DNA of 55,423 nucleotides from DATJGF01 sp035495315 (GCA_035495315.1 DATJGF010000107.1:1-55423); one strand, 5' to 3'. Shown: positions 28,011-36,075, counted from the stretch's first letter. A program made the numbers and translations. The notes: generated from the sequence alone by a model not told the origin.

Positions 28011-29270
28011 TTAAAGGCCGGCATTGCGCTGTAGGATTGGCAAGACCAGGCTGAGGGGAGTACGGTTGGTCAAGGTGACTGTCCCCTCACACAACGTGCC
28101 GCTGGTGATCCGCAACTTTGGGCCTTTCCGCGAAGTCCATCGGTAACCGCTGCTGCTTGTGTCGCGCACCAGGTCGACCACCGCGTACATCGGCGCCCCT
28201 TCCTGCATGAATTCTGAGACCAGGCTTGGATTCTCCAAAACCCGCAACATTAATTGGGGCGTCGCCGGCAACGCTGAGACCGACCCAACGTGGCCAATCA
28301 TCATCCCAAACTCTTCTTTTTTTGCCGAAGCCAGCGCCAGGCGAACCTCCATGTTTTTCGTGACTCGTTTGCCATCACCAGGTCTGAGGAACAACCAAGC
28401 TTCAAGCTTTTCCCCGGCCGATTGCAAACTCATGATCGGAGTGGTCGCGCTGACTAATTGGTTCGACTTGATTGTGATCTCCATCACGGTTCCGCTGAAC
28501 GGGCTGCGAATCTCCGCGGTAAGCACATACAAATTGGTCAACATCTCCAAATTGCTCGAGCCCTGGTCCACCGATGCTTTCTTGTCCAACCACAATTGGT
28601 GCCGCCGTTCTTCTTCGCGCAAGCGGTTAACCCGGACTTGCTTCATTTGCACGCCGGTCATGTCCAGTCCGTGGCGGGCGGAAAACAAATCGTTACGCAC
28701 GCTCAAGAGCGTCGGTTTGTCGATGATTCCCAGGTTATCTTTGGAAAGTTCTTCGAGGCTTTTGAGGCGTTCCTCCAGCGCGGCGATCTGCACGCGGTAG
28801 TCATTGGAAATCGATTGATAGGTTTCTAATTCCGCGTCCTGATAGCGGCTCTCCTCCAGTCGCTCGTCAGTCTGGTAGGTCTCCAATTGCTTCAATTCGG
28901 TTTCGATTTTGCGTTGCGTAATTCCTGCCTGCCGTATTTTCAGTTCCAACTCGGGCACTTCCAATCGAGCTAACACCTGGTGATTGGTGACCGGTTGCTC
29001 CTCGCGGACCAGGATCTGTTTGACGCGGCCATCGCCGAATGCTGTCGCGACAAAAACCCCGCCTTGCTTGATCAAGATCCCGCGGCCATAAACATTGATA
29101 CGGATCGTTCCCCAAATGCCCCACGCCAGAGCGATTCCCACCAAAAAACAACACGACCCCAATGCCAGCCAACCTTTGGGAGTGGTCAACTGCATCAACT
29201 GATCGAGTTGTTCGGGCGAGGAAAGCCGAGTCAGGGCGGCAGGTCGAAAAATGCGCTTGGATTCGCTCAT
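28011..29270 (-). CDS. HlyD-family adaptor of the NHLP exporter
   Basis: A 419-residue membrane-fusion protein. One N-terminal membrane segment (about 34-55), then a lipoyl/beta-barrel half 'GGVFVATAFGDGRVKQILVREEQPVTNHQVLARL', a long coiled coil (about 110-270) that should reach the outer membrane channel, and the returning barrel half with 'IRSPFSGTVMEI'. It bridges the ABC transporters in the inner membrane with the TolC-like protein encoded 9 bp upstream. This gene trio with C39 and second ABC genes matches the known NHLP secretion set. Confidence 0.92.
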   Translation of the reverse strand: MSESKRIFRPAALTRLSSPEQLDQLMQLTTPKGWLALGSCCFLVGIALAWGIWGTIRINVYGRGILIKQGGVFVATAFGDGRVKQILVREEQPVTNHQVLARLEVPELELKIRQAGITQRKIETELKQLETYQTDERLEESRYQDAELETYQSISNDYRVQIAALEERLKSLEELSKDNLGIIDKPTLLSVRNDLFSARHGLDMTGVQMKQVRVNRLREEERRHQLWLDKKASVDQGSSNLEMLTNLYVLTAEIRSPFSGTVMEITIKSNQLVSATTPIMSLQSAGEKLEAWLFLRPGDGKRVTKNMEVRLALASAKKEEFGMMIGHVGSVSALPATPQLMLRVLENPSLVSEFMQEGAPMYAVVDLVRDTSSSGYRWTSRKGPKLRITSGTLCEGTVTLTNRTPLSLVLPILQRNAGL

Positions 29271-29279
29271 GGTATGTAA

Positions 29280-30923
29280 TTATCGGGGCGCCTGACCCGC
29301 CGCTTCTCTATCCCAAGGCGGGAGACTGACGAGATCTTCCATGGTGAGTGGTCCTTCGAGCGTCATTCCCGGTCGCACAAGCCACCCGGTCTCATAGCGG
29401 ATGCGGGCAAGCGCCGTCCAGTAACGGGCCCGGGCGGCGACCTCGTTAAGTTGCGCGTTCTGCATCCTGTCCTTCAACGTGATCACGTCCAGGATGGTGG
29501 AGGTTCTCAAGCGCAACTTCTGCTGTTCCTGAACCACGGCTTTATCGTAGGCCTGCACGGCCAACTGGGACTTCTCCCAGGCCGTTCGACTATTGTCCAG
29601 GTCTTTAAGCGCAACAAGCACGCCCGCCTGGATTGCGCGCGCGAGTGTCTCGCTGCGGAGCTGCGTTTGATGCTCTTCGGCTGTCCGTTGCAGCACCACG
29701 CCTTGCGCGACGCGGTTGGCGAACGGCCAGTCGAGGCTTAAGGTCCCGAACAAATTTGGTCCCTCGACTAACACCGGATTGAGCGACCAAAAGAAGGCTC
29801 CCACGTTACGGGATTCACTCAGACCTGAATACCCCGCCTGCAAGCTTAAATCCAATTGCGGTCGAGCATTCTTTCGGGCCGCCCCCTCCAGGATGCGGGC
29901 GGCCTCCTGGGCCTTCTGCGAGGATTGATAATCGGTCCGGCGTTCGAGGCTCCGGATGATTAACTTCGTTTCGTCTACCTTCAGTCCGGGCGTGTTGGTG
30001 TCGATCTTCGGAAAGGGGAACGCCGGCAACGGCGGATTGTTCATCTTTTCCAAGGCCCAGCCAATCGCTTGCGCCAAGTCTTGCCGGGCTTGCCAGAGAA
30101 CCTGCTCCGCGGCAATGACGGCGGCGCTTTTCTGAGCCGCATCGCCTTGGGCTTGCAGCAATTCCGATGAGGCCATCTCTCCAATCTTAACGAGCCCACC
30201 TACTGCCTCCACCAGCAAGGACGCCTGATTTTGAGAATTGGTCAATACCTGCAATTGTTCGGCGGCGGACCGGCAATTCCAGTAAGCGGACACGGTGTTT
30301 AGAATGCGCGCCGAGATTGCGTGTTGCAGATCCAGCACCGCGGCGTCCCGATTGACGCGTGCGGCTTGTTCCTGTGCTTCGGTGGCTGCTCGCCCCGCCC
30401 CGCGCAGCAACGGAATCCTTACCACGAAGCTGACATTGGCGCGGTTGGCCGGGACGCCCTGGTACAAATTATCAGAGAACCGGTCCAGCTCGATACCGGT
30501 ATCGAGGCTGATACCGGTGCGGAACTGGTTCGTAACACCCGCGCGATAAACGGTGACATCCTGGACGGCTGTCAGTGGATCGGGGAGACCGCTCACATTG
30601 CGATCCGTCTCCGTGCGCGGAATGCGAGTTACGCCTTGAGACAACGCGGTATTGAACGCAACATCGAACTGTCCGGAGGCGCTCTTCAATAAACCTTCTT
30701 CGACTCGAACCTGCTGCTCCTGCAGCTGGATATTTGGATCGTGCGCCAGCGTCTGCCGGACGGCTTCCAGCAAGGTCAGCCCAGGCGTCGAGTAACGGGT
30801 TTCGTTGGGGCCGACCTCATCCGATATGCTTTGCGAGCCCACGAGGAGAAAGGATCCGGCTGCCAACATCCCAAAATATCTCCTGAGGACTGGTTTAGCT
30901 GCTATCAGTTCGCTGCCACGCAT
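29280..30923 (-). CDS. TolC-family outer membrane channel
   Basis: A 547-residue outer membrane efflux protein from the ATG at 30923, which gives a signal peptide ('RRYFGMLAAGSFLLVGSQSISD'); a TTG at 30962 that overlaps the previous stop would add 13 residues. Two repeats of long helices with beta strands are evident, ending in the family tail 'ARYWTALARIRYETG'. It should form the exit duct for the peptide exporter. Dedicated TolC genes inside NHLP operons are expected in a two-membrane host. It follows the cyclic-nucleotide-binding gene directly. Confidence 0.9.
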   Translation of the reverse strand: MRGSELIAAKPVLRRYFGMLAAGSFLLVGSQSISDEVGPNETRYSTPGLTLLEAVRQTLAHDPNIQLQEQQVRVEEGLLKSASGQFDVAFNTALSQGVTRIPRTETDRNVSGLPDPLTAVQDVTVYRAGVTNQFRTGISLDTGIELDRFSDNLYQGVPANRANVSFVVRIPLLRGAGRAATEAQEQAARVNRDAAVLDLQHAISARILNTVSAYWNCRSAAEQLQVLTNSQNQASLLVEAVGGLVKIGEMASSELLQAQGDAAQKSAAVIAAEQVLWQARQDLAQAIGWALEKMNNPPLPAFPFPKIDTNTPGLKVDETKLIIRSLERRTDYQSSQKAQEAARILEGAARKNARPQLDLSLQAGYSGLSESRNVGAFFWSLNPVLVEGPNLFGTLSLDWPFANRVAQGVVLQRTAEEHQTQLRSETLARAIQAGVLVALKDLDNSRTAWEKSQLAVQAYDKAVVQEQQKLRLRTSTILDVITLKDRMQNAQLNEVAARARYWTALARIRYETGWLVRPGMTLEGPLTMEDLVSLPPWDREAAGQAPR

Positions 30924-30958
30924 AACAAACGAATCGCACACCAAAGCCTGGCTCTGTT

Positions 30959-31483
30959 TCAACCCGGCGTTAACTGTTTCAGCAGGCGTTCAAATCGTTT
31001 TCCCGCGAGGTACACACTGGAAAGGACTTCCTGGTCCAAAGCAGTTTCCGGCTCCGGGCCAGTCACGTTCTTTGGTTCGGCAAATTTGAGCGTCAGGACT
31101 CGCAGCCGATGGGACAGGAACATCGCCAGCGCCCGGTAGAAGCGCGACGCGAATCCGGGATCCCCCTTGAGCTTCAAGGCGAGCAAATCGCGGGGCAAGG
31201 CGAACACCGTGGCATCGGTGAGGGCTCGCACGGTGGTGGTCGGCGGACGAGAATCGACGAATGAGATTTCGCCGAGGATTTCGCCGGCACCCATGCGTCC
31301 GAGGGCGGCGTGTGAAAGCAGAACCTCAAAGGATCCATCCAAAACGATGTAGAGTGCCCGAATAGGCCGGCCCTCATCGACCAGGACTGAGCCTTTGCTG
31401 ACGCGCTCGCTTGATCCGTTGCCAATCAACCAATCCACGTCGGCATCGTTTAACTCCCCAAAAAGAAACAGAACCTTTCTCAT
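30959..31483 (-). CDS. Cyclic-nucleotide-binding domain protein
   Basis: A 174-residue protein made of one CNB beta-roll (about 10-130; 'VSKGSVLVDEGRPIRALYIVLDGSFEVLL', phosphate cassette region 'GEILGEISFVDSRPPTTTVRALT') and two helices after it. There is no DNA-binding helix-turn-helix, so it is not a Crp-type repressor or activator. The cassette has Gly-Glu but lacks the Arg-Ser-Ala signature of strong cAMP binders ('SRPPTTTV'), so the ligand is uncertain. The start overlaps the previous stop (ATGA). Single CNB proteins and CNB-like domains recur in NHLP exporters, perhaps as a docking part. Confidence 0.8.
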   Translation of the reverse strand: MRKVLFLFGELNDADVDWLIGNGSSERVSKGSVLVDEGRPIRALYIVLDGSFEVLLSHAALGRMGAGEILGEISFVDSRPPTTTVRALTDATVFALPRDLLALKLKGDPGFASRFYRALAMFLSHRLRVLTLKFAEPKNVTGPEPETALDQEVLSSVYLAGKRFERLLKQLTPG

Positions 31484-32289
31484 AGCGCCTGAGTTGTTTC
31501 AAGAAATCTCATCCGTTTCCGCCCGCAAGTCACCAGCGCCCGTTTGCTGTGCGTCGCGTGTATGATGGATGGCCTTATCTTAAGGGTTTCTCCGGAAAAG
31601 CAATCTACAAATTGCCACCGGCCGCCGGAGGGCACCTGCCCGGCGAACCTGCCGTTGGTGTCCGTTGCCCATAAATCAGCGGTCTCACGCAGCGTATGGG
31701 CATAAGGATTTCCACATAGCATTTGGGTCGCATAAGCCAACAGCGGCTCAATAGGCAATTGATAACCGACCTTTCTGCACAACTGCCAGAAATCCCAAGT
31801 CAATCCGCAAAACGTATCGATGACATCACGGTGTACGATCCAAAACCCCGCGTTGACGGTAAAAATCGCGCGGCTTCGCACGCCGCGAAACTGCATCAAG
31901 GTAGTGAAATTCCGCAACGAACAAGGGCCCCAGTCCGGAAGCAAGGGGTTGGGCATGGCGGTGTTGCTCTCCAGGCTGGCATGGACCGGAGCTCCGCGCA
32001 AGACACGCAGAATGTCGCCGGGATGGCGCACGAAATAGGTGTCCGCATCCAGCCACACGAAATAGTCATATTTAAGGTGCCGGACTTTTTCATCCAGTAA
32101 CTCCAGGCGAATGAACTTCTTACCGTTGGCTCTTTTAAGCCGATGACAATTGGCTCCTTCAATCGCACCGTCGGTCCAGATGTGAAAGTCCTTAAACACA
32201 CCGCTGTGACGCGCCGAGTCGACCATGCTCTGCGCCATCGCCCTATAGGGGCCGGTGGCAATCGACCAAAAGCAGAAACGTGCCTTCAC
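31480..32289 (-). CDS. Glycosyltransferase-like protein with DxD motif (GT-A fold)
   Basis: A 269-residue protein from the GTG at 32289, which overlaps the previous stop (GTGA) and gives the N-terminus 'VKARFCFWSIATGPY', a family-like first strand. The open frame extends 51 codons further but into the previous gene with unlikely sequence. 'YDYFVWLDADTYFV' holds the metal-binding DxD motif about residue 100 and 'FTVNAGFWIVHRDVID' fits the acceptor-side region of GT-A enzymes. It probably transfers a sugar from a nucleotide donor. Placed between a GT-B enzyme and a peptide exporter, it is a candidate for decorating the Ser/Thr-rich precursor (inference). Confidence 0.75.
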   Translation of the reverse strand: MKARFCFWSIATGPYRAMAQSMVDSARHSGVFKDFHIWTDGAIEGANCHRLKRANGKKFIRLELLDEKVRHLKYDYFVWLDADTYFVRHPGDILRVLRGAPVHASLESNTAMPNPLLPDWGPCSLRNFTTLMQFRGVRSRAIFTVNAGFWIVHRDVIDTFCGLTWDFWQLCRKVGYQLPIEPLLAYATQMLCGNPYAHTLRETADLWATDTNGRFAGQVPSGGRWQFVDCFSGETLKIRPSIIHATHSKRALVTCGRKRMRFLETTQAL

Positions 32290-33293
32290 TGAAAGACCTC
32301 GCGCCAGAGCCGACGGTGCTGTTCGGCATCGCAAAGTTCGTGGATCGCGTGTTGCGAGCATTTCACCGCGACTTTGTCCCGCCAGGCCCGGTCGTAATAA
32401 AGCTTCTGTGCCCAGCCCTGATATTCCAGGAAGTCGCAGCAAATAAAGCCCGACTCACCCGAAACGATCAGTTGTGCGAAGTGGTGCCCCGCCGGGACCA
32501 GCGGGATGCAACCGGTCAGCATCGCCTCAACGGTCGAGCGCCCCCACACTTCGGTACAGGTGTGGCGCAGGGGAAAAACAAACAAGTTGAGGCTGTAGAG
32601 GAATTTGAGTTGGGATTCCTTCAAGGCCGGGAGCAATTCCCAGCGGTCGTCAAAATGGTGCCAGCGGTACTTGCGCGCCATTTGTTGGCTCCAGGCCATC
32701 ACCCGGAATCGGGTATCGGGCAATTCCAGCGCCTCGTAGAACACGGGGAAGTCTTCCGGGAATTTCTCGGGATCGGGTCGGGATAATCGTCCGATGGCAA
32801 AGGTCTCATTTCGCCGCGGGCGGAACGGAAAATAGGTTGGATCGATGTAATTGCCGGTGATCACGGAAGGCAATTTGCCATACCCTTTGTGCAAAAACTT
32901 CTTCTGAACTTCCGAGACGTACAGCACTCGATCCACGCACCCCTTCTTGATGACTTCCAATTCGCCCGGATGATGCCAGCCCATCTCGCTGGACCAGATC
33001 GTCGTGAGGCCCCGCTCTTTTGCCTTTTGCGCCATACCCCCTTTCAGGAATCGGCCGTTGCAGAGGGATAACGCAAAGCCTTCCAGTTTTTTCGGCAATT
33101 GCCGCCACAGCGCGTACCTGACGCCTAAACGATCCATGAACCGCGTCCAACTCTTTTCCCGCAGCAGGCTGGCCTGATTTGGAATAAGGGTGAGTTGAAA
33201 CTCATCGTGCAACAGGAGGAGCAAATGCGCGAGTTTGGTATCCGCGCCTCCCAAAAGAGAAGGCCAGCCAAAAATGTAGATCGCCGTTTTCAG
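32286..33293 (-). CDS. GT-B glycosyltransferase (GT4-like) with an irregular start
   Basis: About 335 residues. The C-terminal half has the nucleotide-sugar-binding pattern of GT4 ('FAIGRLSRPDPEKFPEDF' and the E-x7-E motif in 'EVWGRSTVEAMLTGCIPLVP'). The family-like first strand 'KTAIYIFGWPSLLGGADTKL' begins directly after a CTG codon at 33293-33291. The only in-frame ATG upstream (33305-33303) is followed by CAC and then TGA, and the next usual start (TTG, 33254) would delete the first strand. So translation either starts at CTG or the gene carries a nonsense codon at position 3. It lies 15 bp after the precursor terminator and is coupled to the next glycosyltransferase. Confidence 0.78.
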   Translation of the reverse strand: MKTAIYIFGWPSLLGGADTKLAHLLLLLHDEFQLTLIPNQASLLREKSWTRFMDRLGVRYALWRQLPKKLEGFALSLCNGRFLKGGMAQKAKERGLTTIWSSEMGWHHPGELEVIKKGCVDRVLYVSEVQKKFLHKGYGKLPSVITGNYIDPTYFPFRPRRNETFAIGRLSRPDPEKFPEDFPVFYEALELPDTRFRVMAWSQQMARKYRWHHFDDRWELLPALKESQLKFLYSLNLFVFPLRHTCTEVWGRSTVEAMLTGCIPLVPAGHHFAQLIVSGESGFICCDFLEYQGWAQKLYYDRAWRDKVAVKCSQHAIHELCDAEQHRRLWREVFQ

Positions 33294-33307
33294 GGGTCAG
33301 TGCATGC

Positions 33308-33348
33308 AAAAAACCAGCGCGTGCACAGGCTCTGTGCGCGCACTGGTT
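33308..33348 (-). terminator. Rho-independent terminator after the precursor peptide gene
   Basis: On the minus strand a 17-bp stem (AACCAGTGCGCGCACAG with its partner, three-base loop, two G-T pairs or mismatches) is followed by TTTTTT. It sits 30 bp after the precursor stop and before the first glycosyltransferase. It would let most transcripts end after the small peptide gene, with read-through supplying less of the enzymes and exporter. Confidence 0.88.
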
Positions 33349-33379
33349 GCTTAAACGATCCTCTCCCCCACGCCCAAAT

Positions 33380-33571
33380 TTACGAGCGGCTCCTGCCGCT
33401 GCCCGACGTGGAAATAGAAGTGGAAGTATGGTGATGCACTACCGGGGGAACGTGAGGGGGCTTGTATCCACCACTGGTGGAACTGCTGGTCCTCGGGGCC
33501 GTGTCCGCATTACCACCGGCGATTTTCTCCAAGTCTTCGTGGCTCAACTCGCGTTTATCTTTGCTGCTCAT
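33380..33571 (-). CDS. Double-glycine leader precursor peptide, Ser/Thr-rich core (candidate glycosylated RiPP)
   Basis: A 63-residue peptide. Residues 1-20 form a classic export leader with 'ELSHEDLEKIAGG', where Leu9, Leu14, Ile17 and Gly19-Gly20 match the spacing read by C39 peptidases. The predicted core (residues 21-63) has no Cys, 11 Ser and 6 Thr, five Pro and four His: 'RTSSSTSGGY', 'KPPHVPPVVHHH', 'TSTSISTSGSGRSRS'. That composition rules out lanthionine or disulfide chemistry but offers many O-glycosylation sites, and two glycosyltransferases follow. A sigma-54-type promoter lies 52 bp upstream and a strong terminator 30 bp downstream. No immunity gene is recognisable. The function (antibacterial, signal or surface adhesin) is unknown. 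Confidence 0.85.
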   Translation of the reverse strand: MSSKDKRELSHEDLEKIAGGNADTAPRTSSSTSGGYKPPHVPPVVHHHTSTSISTSGSGRSRS

Positions 33572-33622
33572 AATATGATGTTTTTGGTTTTCGTTGTTGT
33601 TATTTCCAGGCTCCTGGACTTT

Positions 33623-33638
33623 AGCACCGAGTGTGCCA
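33623..33638 (-). promoter_or_regulatory. Sigma-54 (-24/-12) promoter of the precursor peptide gene
   Basis: Minus strand reads TGGCACACTCGGTGCT. Against the consensus TGGCACG-N4-TTGCW it keeps the essential GG and GC with the exact 10-base spacing and differs at two less critical positions. It puts the transcript start near 33612, giving a 40-base leader before the ATG at 33571. A sigma-54 activator is encoded in the same locus (19358-20923). Confidence 0.72.
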
Positions 33639-33830
33639 TCTCTCTAAAGGGCCCCAAACCAGTCGGCGCCGCATCTGCCTGGTGCGGCATGAAGAGCAAC
33701 ATTGGAGAGGCATCAGGTTAAGAAATGATTTGCATTTCAATCACTTGCATGAATCATGGCCGCTCCCATCCCGGCCGGCGCTCTCGATTTTTCCCACAAC
33801 GTGTTGCCGGCATGACCCCGCTATTCGAAC

Positions 33831-33863
33831 TCTATTCGCAGTGTATTCGCAATCTACTCGCAA
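33831..33863. promoter_or_regulatory. Three 11-bp direct repeats, possible enhancer for the sigma-54 promoter
   Basis: Three successive units, ATTCGCAGTGT, ATTCGCAATCT and ACTCGCAAAAA, repeat every 11 bp, about one helical turn, so a bound protein would see them on one DNA face. They lie about 195-230 bp upstream of the -24/-12 promoter, a normal distance for a sigma-54 activator site. The function is inferred only from position. Confidence 0.4.
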
Positions 33864-33987
33864 AAATCAAAGCTCGAGTAGAGCCGTTCAGTGCTGATAG
33901 GCCGAACGGTAGCCAGTGAGCGAATAAGAAAGCAGTTTGTCAGAAGGGATCAGGTTTGCGGTCGGTCGCGCTCCGGGGGTACAGATC

Positions 33988-34051
33988 AGAGCCCGCGCTG
34001 TCCTTTAAGGGGTTGCCATCCCTAGCCCAGCTTAGGCCGGCAGCGCGGGCT
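33988..34051. repeat. Perfect 12-bp inverted repeat with 40-base loop
   Basis: GAGCCCGCGCTG at the left end and its exact complement at the right end. It lies 60 bp beyond the stop of the glycoside hydrolase-like gene (minus strand), where it might fold at the transcript end; there is no T-run. Confidence 0.6.
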
Positions 34052-34112
34052 CACCCTACGCGACGACTTTGCCCGAGTCATCCTTAAGAGAAGATGAAGG
34101 CCGATGTCCTTA

Positions 34113-35573
34113 TCAACGCGCCACTTCAATCACCACCGGATGATCACTCAAGGTGAGGGCGATGGTCTTGGTGTGGTCGAAAGTCTGTTTCGGTGAGGTG
34201 CCTTCCGTGGGATCATAAATTCTTACCGACTCTGATGGGCGCCCGAGTTGCACGTTGACCCAGGAAGATCCTTTCAGTTGCTCGTTCCATACCACCAGCT
34301 CGAAGGTGCGATCGCTCTTCTGCAAAAGCAGGTCGTGCACCGTGGCCAGCGGCTCAGGAATTGAATAGTCGAGTGCGTCCGGCTTTGGCAGCGAACTCTG
34401 GTCCGCGAGAATGGTCGTCAGATTATGCAGGTAGACCGCGGCTTTTCGCGGCGAATAATCCGGCTTGAAGAATCCGAATTGCTGATTTCCTCCTTCATCA
34501 ACGCGATCTCTCAACAGGTAAACCGCGGTGTAACTGCAGCCGCGTTTGAATTGGTCCAGATACATCGTCAACAGGTTCGCGGCGTGAATTTCCTCGGTTA
34601 CGTCGCCTCCGATCGTCGTGCCCGTTTCAGTGGTCACGCGCGGCAACTTCATCAACTCCGCTTCGGAATACCCGCGGTATTGACCAGCCCAGGTCACACC
34701 ATACTCGACATAAAGTCCGTCCACCTTGCAGGCCGAGGTTGGGTCGGCTGCTTTCCAGGTTTTGTTGTCCTCCAGGCCGGAAGCATTCGGGTGGTAGATA
34801 TAATTGTGGACGTTGGCATAATCGGCGAATTTAGTACCCGGGGGCATCAGCGTGTCGGCACCGCTCGGGATCGTGAGAAACTGCAAGCCGACATTGTCGG
34901 TCTCGGCGCCGCCTTCGGTAATCGACCACACCGGGTAGCTTCGTAGCACCGAGTCGTTCTTCACGGCCTGGTATAAATCCCTCTGCAATTTCGCGACGGG
35001 GATCCAGCTCTTGTTTCTGCCGCCGGCCTCACCGTCGTGCGTGATGCCCCAGTTGTTCGGTTCGTTCGGCCCCTCAAACGCCAGCAGCGCGCCCGCGGCG
35101 GCGATTTGCCGGCCGGTCTCGATCAGTTTGGCAATGTTGGTTCCACCGCTCCCCAGCCCCCAGCTGAAACGCAGGCGAGCTTGTTGATGGAGCTGAATGA
35201 ACTCTGTAATGGGAACATTGCCTTCAATGCCTGCCCGAAACCAGCGCGCTCCGAGATACTTCGCGCATTCGATTGTCTTCGGCAGAGTCTCGCCTCGCAC
35301 CGAAATGGCGGACATAGTCCCGATCGAATTCAGGAAATCGTTTGCTGGCACGGCCGTGACCTGCGCCGCCGCGCAGCGTGTGGCGTTGCTGCCAACCACC
35401 AAGACGAGTGCATAGATTGGTTCGATTCGACTCACAAGTCGTTTGACCCAAGCGGGGAGTCTCTTAACTGGAGCTGCATTAAAGGGAGCGTGCGCGATAG
35501 CGTGTAAGAGTTTTCTGGCCACTGCTTTTCTTCTCACACAGGGCGCTTGTCGTCGCAAATGCTGAAGAGACAC
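34113..35573 (-). CDS. Secreted clan-A glycoside hydrolase-like protein
   Basis: Up to 486 residues. The first codon is GTG and the start is uncertain: a GTG at 35435 would begin just before the signal-like stretch 'IEPIYALVLVVGSNATRCAAA'. The mature part looks like a TIM-barrel glycosidase of clan GH-A: 'LAFEGPNEPNNWG' carries the Asn-Glu of the acid/base strand end and 'LPRVTTETGTTIGGD' the likely nucleophile Glu, with a beta-sandwich-like C-terminus. Substrate unknown. It is on the same strand and upstream of the peptide locus but separated by 540 bp, so a link is not shown. Confidence 0.65.
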   Translation of the reverse strand: MSLQHLRRQAPCVRRKAVARKLLHAIAHAPFNAAPVKRLPAWVKRLVSRIEPIYALVLVVGSNATRCAAAQVTAVPANDFLNSIGTMSAISVRGETLPKTIECAKYLGARWFRAGIEGNVPITEFIQLHQQARLRFSWGLGSGGTNIAKLIETGRQIAAAGALLAFEGPNEPNNWGITHDGEAGGRNKSWIPVAKLQRDLYQAVKNDSVLRSYPVWSITEGGAETDNVGLQFLTIPSGADTLMPPGTKFADYANVHNYIYHPNASGLEDNKTWKAADPTSACKVDGLYVEYGVTWAGQYRGYSEAELMKLPRVTTETGTTIGGDVTEEIHAANLLTMYLDQFKRGCSYTAVYLLRDRVDEGGNQQFGFFKPDYSPRKAAVYLHNLTTILADQSSLPKPDALDYSIPEPLATVHDLLLQKSDRTFELVVWNEQLKGSSWVNVQLGRPSESVRIYDPTEGTSPKQTFDHTKTIALTLSDHPVVIEVAR

Positions 35574-35664
35574 GCCAACAACACCGTCACGATCACTAGC
35601 AAGAGAAATACACGCTAGGCATAAGGTCGTGCCGGGTAACGGCGATTATCGTCCACAGCCAAGA

Positions 35665-35739
35665 TGGTGCGCGATAGAGGGTTTGAACCTCTGACCCCTT
35701 CCGTGTCAAGGAAGTGCTCTACCACTGAGCTAACCGCGC
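35665..35739 (-). tRNA. tRNA-Val (GAC)
   Basis: The minus strand folds as a full cloverleaf: acceptor GCGCGGT/ATCGCGC, D arm TAGCTCAGTGGTAGAGC, anticodon arm CTTCCTTGACACGGAAG with anticodon GAC, T arm AGAGGTTCAAACCCTCT, and an encoded ACCA end. Confidence 0.97.
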
Positions 35740-36075
35740 TCCAGAATCGACGCTCCGTAACTACTTCTGCTTGAGCGTCATGCTGACATTATCTACAAGA
35801 ATCGTCGGCTGCGCAAGTTGATTCGGGACGACAGCATTAGGCGCATTGTTAGACAGTTGAGAAGTGATCTTGGTGGCCGAGTGCGGGTTTCAATATTGAG
35901 GGCTAGGCCCGGAAAGCAGTGTCACTTGCAGTAAACAAGCAGCCCGCGCCTACGACTCGTCCGCGTCCCGCGTCCGCCTAGTCCGTTTTCTCTGCTATTT
36001 CTTTGAGCATCTGGAGGGTGCGACTTTCTTGGTCATATAGCCAGTATACCGCTCGCCACGTGTCGCCTCTTGAGC
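35740..36075. other. Intergenic region, nothing recognised
   Basis: About 336 bp between tRNA-Val and the DoxX-like gene, with no convincing open frame, repeat array or promoter. Confidence 0.5.

Larger units (their letters stand above)
33640..34112. other. Long intergenic region upstream of the precursor gene
   Basis: No gene seen. It contains a small inverted repeat GCCGCA-N9-TGCGGC at 33668-33688, an imperfect palindrome ATGATTTGCA...TGCATGAATCAT at 33724-33756, the 11-bp direct repeats, and a perfect 12-bp inverted repeat (GAGCCCGCGCTG with its complement, 33988-34051) just after the next gene. Short open frames here show no recognisable features. Confidence 0.6.

Noticed and set aside
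33347..33721. 124-codon + strand frame over the precursor gene and its promoter
   Set aside because: It has no recognisable domain, covers the sigma-54 promoter, and the minus-strand frame has a precise GG leader.
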